Assembly (NCBI RefSeq): GCF_900178005.1
Contig: NZ_FXBS01000004.1
Coordinates: forward strand, 310,001 to 374,000
From: Tuberibacillus sp. Marseille-P3662
GTDB taxonomy: Bacteria; Bacillota; Bacilli; Bacillales; Sporolactobacillaceae
DNA: 64,000 nucleotides
Direction of reading: 5' to 3'
The translations under genes and the position numbers were made by a program. The notes beneath the pieces are model-generated. The model made no database searches, had not been told where the DNA came from, and saw nothing but the letters and a program-made list of their open reading frames with translations. Positions 59,390-64,000 of this stretch are shown one piece after another (position 1 is the stretch's first letter; every line of letters starts with the position of its first letter).

Positions 59390-60994
59390 TTACGAGTTTT
59401 TATTAATAGGAATGAAAACAGAGAAAATGGCTCCTCCGGTTTGCTGATTGTCCACCTCAATGGTTCCTCCCAAACTATCAAGAGCTTCCTTCACATTAGC
59501 TAATCCATAACCTCTATTATCTGATGCCTTTGATGAATATCCTTGTCTGAAAATCTTTGATATGTGATGTTCAGGTATGCCTTTTCCATTATCCGCTACC
59601 TCAAATACCACATCGTTGCCGACATCCCAAGTAAAAAAAGCAACTTGTCGATCCTCTTGGACCATGACAGCTTCGAAGGCATTATCAATTAAATTGCCCA
59701 GAATTGTAATGATCTTAGATATGTCAAAGTGCTCAGGCAAGACATCAAGCGAACTATGACGATCAATCGTGAAGTGAATTTTTTTCTCGGATGCTTGACT
59801 GATTTTTCCGAGCAAAATCGCCTGTACATTTGGATCATGAATTTGATTGAATATCACTTGACTTTGGTTTTCCTGGGAAGCCGCCTCCACTTGAATCATA
59901 TCAATAGCCTCTTGGTAATGCCCCAATTGCAGCATACCGGACAGTACATAAAGTTTATTTTTGAACTCGTGGGTTTGTGCGCGTAAATCCTCGGAATACT
60001 TTTTAACTTCAGATAACGTATTAACCATGTCGCGTAATTCTGTCTTATCGCGAAAACTCGACACAGCACCAACAACACGTCCCTTTTCAATGATCGGAAC
60101 CCTATTGGCAATGACCACTCGATCGTTAAGTATCATTTCTTGGTTACGATCCACAGTTCCATTCTCAAGAACGCTGTACAGCCGGGTATTCGGTATCACT
60201 TGCTTAATAGATTTACCTGATAAGTCGCCTTCCACGCCTATCGTGTCACAGGCTGATGCATTGATCATCGTAATCAGCCCTTTTTCGTCCACCGCAACAA
60301 CGCCTTCCTTGACCGACTGAAGAATGGCCCCCCGCTCCCTGTATAAAGCAGCAATTTCATGGGGTTCAAGACCTAATGTATCCTTCCTTATGTTTTTGGT
60401 GAGAAAGACGCCGCCGACGATCCCGAATAATAATACTACCAAGGCAAATAAACCGATTGTTGTCATTTTAGTCCATATTTCTTGCTGAATGTCCTTTGTT
60501 AGAAAACCAACGGTCACAACGCCGACGAGTTTCTTGGCATCACCCACCTGTCTATAAATCGGAGATGTGCCTTTTAAAGAAGAGCCAAGGGGACTTGGTC
60601 CTGTAGAATTGTAGTTAGCCCCAAATACGATGGCTCTATTGTAACCGCCACTTTTTATGCTTTTACTCATTTCTTGTGTATCAGTAAATGAATAACGCAC
60701 ACCTTCTCGATTGCCAATAATGATGAAAGCTGCCCCTACCTCATCTTGAACATGATTGACAATGGGTTGAATGACGTCTGAGGGATGGTTGGTGCGTAAG
60801 GCTTGTTCAACGGCTGGGATCAACGAAACGGTCTTGGCTGTTTGCAAGGCGAGCTGAGCCTTTTGCTCCTTGATTTGCTTTGACTCCATATACGCAAATA
60901 TCACCGTCAGCGAAATAATCATCATTAATATTAATGAAATAATAAGCCCCAATATCTTCGTTTGTAATGTAACCCTCAACAAGCGTTTGAGCAA
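59390..60994 (-). CDS. CitA/DcuS-type sensor histidine kinase
   Basis: 534 aa. Membrane helix at about 9-31, an extracytoplasmic Cache/PAS-like sensor (about 35-165, GAAFIIIGNREGVRYSFTD), a second helix at about 170-195, a cytoplasmic PAS (about 215-310) and the kinase core with the phospho-acceptor His in QTHEFKNKLYVLSGML, then NLIDNAFEAV (N box), ADNGKGIPEHHISKIF and GYGLANVKEAL. Members of this family sense citrate or C4-dicarboxylates directly. I place the start at TTG 60994 just after AAGGAGG, which gives the usual length. The frame is open 35 codons further, but that part lies upstream of the site. Confidence 0.92.
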   Translation of the reverse strand: MLKRLLRVTLQTKILGLIISLILMMIISLTVIFAYMESKQIKEQKAQLALQTAKTVSLIPAVEQALRTNHPSDVIQPIVNHVQDEVGAAFIIIGNREGVRYSFTDTQEMSKSIKSGGYNRAIVFGANYNSTGPSPLGSSLKGTSPIYRQVGDAKKLVGVVTVGFLTKDIQQEIWTKMTTIGLFALVVLLFGIVGGVFLTKNIRKDTLGLEPHEIAALYRERGAILQSVKEGVVAVDEKGLITMINASACDTIGVEGDLSGKSIKQVIPNTRLYSVLENGTVDRNQEMILNDRVVIANRVPIIEKGRVVGAVSSFRDKTELRDMVNTLSEVKKYSEDLRAQTHEFKNKLYVLSGMLQLGHYQEAIDMIQVEAASQENQSQVIFNQIHDPNVQAILLGKISQASEKKIHFTIDRHSSLDVLPEHFDISKIITILGNLIDNAFEAVMVQEDRQVAFFTWDVGNDVVFEVADNGKGIPEHHISKIFRQGYSSKASDNRGYGLANVKEALDSLGGTIEVDNQQTGGAIFSVFIPINKNS

Positions 60995-61130
60995 GGTCGC
61001 CCTCCTTCCCCATCTATGTAAAAATCCTATATTCACTTTAACATTATAAACCTTCATATTTCCTAACGTTTTAAAAAAATAGGCATATACTATAACCACA
61101 ATAGCTTTTAAGCAAGGAGGAGCGAACTTA

Positions 61131-61742
61131 ATGGATCATATTCATGTGCAGGTGCAAACCCAAACTTATGTTGTACCTGAACGCAATATCAACGTTCAAT
61201 ATCCGCTTATCTATGGCCACGTTAATCCAGGGGTGCAGCAGACCATCAACCAAACGATTATGAACACACTCAATCGCTTAATCCATGATGACTTAACAAA
61301 CCCCGATTTGGTAGAACTCGACGGTTGGTATGAAATCAAAACCAATGAGCGAGGCATATTAAGCTTAGCCATGTATGCTTATGCCTTTACTGGCGGAGCC
61401 CACGGCATGACGACCATTCAAACACTGACATTTGATGTCACATCAGGAAAGCAGTATCAATTGCAAGATTTATTTAATCCTAATAGTGATTATACGAAAG
61501 TACTAACTGACATCATTAACAAGCAAATTCAGCAACGAGACATTCAGATGATCGTCGATTCGGTCCCTGCCCCTGGGAATCAATCCTTTTATATCGCCGA
61601 CAAATGCTTGGTCATTTATTATCAACTGTATGATTTAGCCCCTTATGTTTATGGCATTCCGTATTTCCCGATCTCCATCTATGAGATTCAAGACATCATC
61701 GATGAGAACGGTCCACTGGGGCAAATGATGGGATCGTTTTAA
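61131..61742 (+). CDS. DUF4163/DUF3298 domain protein without signal peptide
   Basis: 203 aa. The N-terminal part (INVQYPLIYGHVNPGVQQTI) matches the DUF4163 pattern, and the C-terminal part (SLAMYAYAFTGGAHGMTTIQ, LTFDVTSGKQYQLQDLF, IYYQLYDLAPYVYGIPYFPI) the DUF3298 pattern, as in the extracellular parts of PdaC and RsiV. In those proteins the module is extracytoplasmic and in RsiV binds lysozyme, but here no signal peptide or membrane helix is present. The ATG follows AAGGAGGAGCGAACTTA. Single gene between the kinase gene and the iron locus. Function unknown. Confidence 0.82.
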   Translation: MDHIHVQVQTQTYVVPERNINVQYPLIYGHVNPGVQQTINQTIMNTLNRLIHDDLTNPDLVELDGWYEIKTNERGILSLAMYAYAFTGGAHGMTTIQTLTFDVTSGKQYQLQDLFNPNSDYTKVLTDIINKQIQQRDIQMIVDSVPAPGNQSFYIADKCLVIYYQLYDLAPYVYGIPYFPISIYEIQDIIDENGPLGQMMGSF

Positions 61743-61778
61743 AAGAATGAAGAAGCGAAACATTGAGTTATGGTAGAT

Positions 61779-61823
61779 AAAAAAAAGGCCCCACAAGTAT
61801 CAATCCTACTTATGGGGCCCCTT
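61779..61823. terminator. Bidirectional terminator between DUF3298 and siderophore-binding genes
   Basis: GGCCCCA-C-AAGTA / TACTT-A-TGGGGCC with eight T on the minus strand, so strongest for the siderophore-binding protein gene. Confidence 0.85.
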
Positions 61824-61834
61824 GTTGCTAGCAT

Positions 61835-62815
61835 TTATTTTTGTTCAATATTAAAGAAATGTTCAATGTCATCAAGCATTTCGTTCGCTGCAAGGACACC
61901 GCCGGCGGTGTTCCATGTAGCATCACTGACTTTATGAGCGTCACCTTCTTGGACAACCTCTAGATTCTTCCACAATTTGCTGTTCGTCCATTCATCCTCA
62001 ACTTGATTGGCCTTACCATCACCGGTTTCATAAGTAAAGTAGAAGAGCTTATCACCATTCATTTTTGGAATCAGCTCTTTGGTCACATGCCTTTGTGCAA
62101 GGTCATCTTTCCTTTGATTCTCCGGACGCTTAAATCCGATTTGATCTAAAATCACGCCGGCAAATGAATTCTTGTGATAGATACGGATGTCACCCGCAAC
62201 AAAACGGACGAGAGAAATTTCTTGATTCACTTTGTCACCAAGACGATCATGAATCGACTGGATACGGTTATCAAATTTCTCCAGAACTTGCTGACCCTTT
62301 TCTTGTTTATTCAGTGCTTTAGCATACTGTTTAAAATTAATTTTCCAATTGCCGCGAAGCGTTTCTGAAAATACCGTTGGAGCGATGGCACTCAATTTAT
62401 CGTAAATTTTTTCTTGACGCATTTTATTGCCGATAATTAAGTCAGGATTCAGTTTAGCAATAGTATCAAGACTGACCTCTGATTCCGTACCGACAACCTT
62501 GACACCGTCCATCTGCTTCTTGATATGATCGTACCATGGATCACCTAACCACGATTTAACAGCGCCGACCGGTTTGACGCCCATAGCTAAAAGCGCTTCG
62601 GTTCCTTCGTTCGTCAAAACAACCACACGTTTCGGATCCGCCGGCACCTCTGATGTGCCCATAGCATGGTCAACTTTAATGGTATTTTCCTTCGATGTCT
62701 TATCAGAGCTACTATTAGAATTAGAATCCGACTGATCACTTTCACCGCTGCCACACCCGGCCAGTACAGTCAAAGCAAGGATAAATACAGAAAACATCTG
62801 TAAAAATCGTTTCAT
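61835..62815 (-). CDS. Iron-siderophore ABC transporter substrate-binding lipoprotein (YfiY-like)
   Basis: 326 aa. A lipobox (VLAGCGSGE) and a Ser/Asn-rich linker precede a class III (FecB/FhuD-type) binding fold: KRVVVLTNEGTEALLAMGVK, NPDLIIGNKMRQEKIYDKL, and WNTAGGVLAANEMLDDIEHF at the end. It should bind a ferric siderophore, perhaps of the citrate-hydroxamate kind as YfiY does. ATG 62815 follows GAGGGGGACAACGAAC; the frame is open six codons further. It is divergent from the FecCD permease and under a promoter with a perfect Fur box. Confidence 0.92.
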   Translation of the reverse strand: MKRFLQMFSVFILALTVLAGCGSGESDQSDSNSNSSSDKTSKENTIKVDHAMGTSEVPADPKRVVVLTNEGTEALLAMGVKPVGAVKSWLGDPWYDHIKKQMDGVKVVGTESEVSLDTIAKLNPDLIIGNKMRQEKIYDKLSAIAPTVFSETLRGNWKINFKQYAKALNKQEKGQQVLEKFDNRIQSIHDRLGDKVNQEISLVRFVAGDIRIYHKNSFAGVILDQIGFKRPENQRKDDLAQRHVTKELIPKMNGDKLFYFTYETGDGKANQVEDEWTNSKLWKNLEVVQEGDAHKVSDATWNTAGGVLAANEMLDDIEHFFNIEQK

Positions 62816-62848
62816 GTTCGTTGTCCCCCTCATTATTTTTATGCAAAT

Positions 62849-62904
62849 TGATAATGATTATCATTTCCACAATTGACTATATAATGATTTGATAACGGTG
62901 TCAA
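62849..62904 (-). promoter_or_regulatory. Fur-controlled promoter of the siderophore-binding protein gene
   Basis: TTGACA (62899-62904), 17 bp, TATAGT (62876-62881) on the minus strand. A perfect 7-1-7 Fur box TGATAATGATTATCA (62849-62863) sits just past the expected transcription start, blocking it when iron is plentiful. Confidence 0.88.
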
Positions 62905-62912
62905 TAAAATAC

Positions 62913-62962
62913 TGAAAATAATTCTCAGTATCATTGACAATGATTATCACTTACCATACACT
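62913..62962 (+). promoter_or_regulatory. Fur-controlled promoter of the FecCD permease gene
   Basis: TTGACA (62934-62939), 17 bp, TACACT (62957-62962). A Fur box TGACAATGATTATCA (62935-62949, one mismatch) covers the -35 region, and a weaker one, TGAAAATAATTCTCA (62913-62927), stands next to it. Confidence 0.8.
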
Positions 62963-62992
62963 TGAAGTAATTTGAATTAAGGGGTAACGGAC

Positions 62993-64000
62993 ATGCAAGG
63001 AGTTCTGACCAGTCAACTGACTAAGACGTTTGTGTTAATTTTCTCAATTATTCTTTTACTCCTAAGCATGGTTGCCAGCATTATTTTTGGTCTAACAGAT
63101 ATCAACTTATCAATGGTTTTCGATGCTTATACTCATTATACAGGTAGCAATAACCAAGTTATTATAAGAGAAACACGAGTGCCTAGAGCCTTGATTGCAA
63201 CGGCCATCGGTAGCAGTCTTGCAATCTCAGGGGCCCTTATGCAGGGCATCACAAAAAATCCGCTGGCCTCCCCTAACATTCTTGGTGTGAATGCGGGAGC
63301 GAGTTTTTTTATTGTAATTGCCGTTACCATGTTCGGTGTCACATCAATATCCGCATTTACTTGGTTAAGTTTTGCCGGCGCAACAGTTGCCGCTCTCATC
63401 GTCTACATTGTCGGATCGTTAGGTAACGAAATCTCACCTGTACGACTGACATTGGCAGGTGCGGCAATCGCCGCCCTGTTCTCGTCACTGACACAGGGAT
63501 TTTTGGTTTTAAATGAAAAAGCGCTTGATGCCGTGCTGTTTTGGCTTATCGGCTCCGTTCAAGGGCGCGATTTGGAAACGCTCACGGCCGTCCTGCCATA
63601 CTTAGTTGCCGGATGGATTTTATCAATCGTGATTAGCAGCAAAATGAATGTGTTGATTCTCGGTGAAAAAGTGGCCAAAAGTCTAGGGCAGAATATTTTA
63701 ATCACGAAAATGATTGTCGGTCTCATAGTCATCCTATTGGCCGGGGGTTCGGTCGCTGTTGCAGGGCCGATTGGATTCATCGGTATCGTGATTCCACATA
63801 TTGCAAAGTGGCTGGTTGGTCAAGATTACCGGTGGCTGATTCCATACAGTGCTTTACTCGGCGCAATCCTTTTGCTGCTCGCGGATATCACGGCCCGTTA
63901 TGTCATTATGCCCAGTGAGGTCCCGGTTGGTATTATGACCGCCGTCATTGGCACGCCGTTCTTCGTCTATATTGCACGGAAAGGGGTTTTCAAGACATGA
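62993..64000 (+). CDS. Iron-siderophore ABC transporter permease (FecCD/BtuC family)
   Basis: 335 aa with about 9-10 membrane helices. Family motifs: RETRVPRALIATAIGSSLAI, SGALMQGITKNPLASPNILG, and the ATPase-contacting loop GPIGFIGIVIPHIAKWLVGQ with the C-terminal end VPVGIMTAVIGTPFFVYI. It imports the ferric siderophore delivered by the lipoprotein encoded divergently. AAGGGG precedes the ATG. The stop TGA ends exactly at the right edge and overlaps an ATG (ATGA), so a second permease gene very probably starts at 63997 and continues outside. Confidence 0.95.
   Translation: MQGVLTSQLTKTFVLIFSIILLLLSMVASIIFGLTDINLSMVFDAYTHYTGSNNQVIIRETRVPRALIATAIGSSLAISGALMQGITKNPLASPNILGVNAGASFFIVIAVTMFGVTSISAFTWLSFAGATVAALIVYIVGSLGNEISPVRLTLAGAAIAALFSSLTQGFLVLNEKALDAVLFWLIGSVQGRDLETLTAVLPYLVAGWILSIVISSKMNVLILGEKVAKSLGQNILITKMIVGLIVILLAGGSVAVAGPIGFIGIVIPHIAKWLVGQDYRWLIPYSALLGAILLLLADITARYVIMPSEVPVGIMTAVIGTPFFVYIARKGVFKT

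Noticed and set aside
60807-61013. Minus-strand frame starting MGKEGDLAQ
   Set aside because: It is an alternative frame over the start of the histidine kinase; the AAGGAGG it would use fits the kinase TTG, and its sequence is not protein-like.

Overview
The window reads as a chromosomal piece of a low-GC, endospore-forming type Firmicute of the order Bacillales. Evidence: strong AGGAGG-type ribosome binding sites with frequent TTG/GTG starts, a ComK homologue, a spore-coat-type manganese catalase, LtaS, CsaB with SLH-domain proteins, a YkoS-type protein, and intergenic GC-rich repeats of a kind I associate with Bacillaceae genomes. The genus cannot be fixed from the sequence alone. No rRNA, tRNA, insertion sequence, prophage or CRISPR array was seen.

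Region 1 (1-11.9 kb) is a surface-polysaccharide cluster on the minus strand: Gfo/Idh dehydrogenase, hexapeptide acyltransferase, sulfotransferase, UDP-sugar 6-dehydrogenase, flippase, deacetylase-like protein, GT4 glycosyltransferase, O-antigen ligase/polymerase, Wzz-type protein and DegT aminotransferase, closed by a terminator, then galU running off the left edge. It looks like a Wzx/Wzy-type pathway making a polymer with an N-acetylated amino-uronic acid that may be sulfated.

Region 2 (12-23.5 kb) is a cell-wall anchoring module. CsaB (pyruvylation of secondary wall polysaccharide), a WecG/TagA ManNAc transferase and UDP-GlcNAc 2-epimerase sit with four secreted SLH-domain proteins (glucosaminidase, NlpC/P60, subtilase, amidase). 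A flippase between wecG and csaB is broken by three frameshifts. The epimerase closes a probable operon with sulfate adenylyltransferase, an SLC13 carrier and an asparagine-synthetase-like protein (to 28.3 kb).

Region 3 (28-49 kb) is mixed: a small sigma factor, an unknown winged-helix-like protein, a VWA-like remnant, comK, an orphan YknW/YknX-like pair, CheX, two more NlpC/P60 hydrolases, an Mn catalase, LtaS-type synthase, aminopeptidase, rhodanese, Old Yellow Enzyme and a YkoS-type membrane protein. Its gaps carry the repeats.

Region 4 (49.9-64 kb) holds motA-motB behind a SigD-type promoter, an HD-GYP protein fused to a degenerate B12-binding-like module, a tricarboxylate transporter operon with its two-component system, a DUF3298-type protein, and a divergent Fur-controlled siderophore uptake locus cut by the right edge.

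The most unusual signal is a family of six intergenic elements (28.6-53.8 kb). They share conserved GC-rich blocks, while their flanking arms differ completely from copy to copy yet remain self-complementary. Second is the HD-GYP/B12-like fusion, which lacks the cobalamin ligand motif. Third are arrays of short motifs at strict 20-21 bp spacing.
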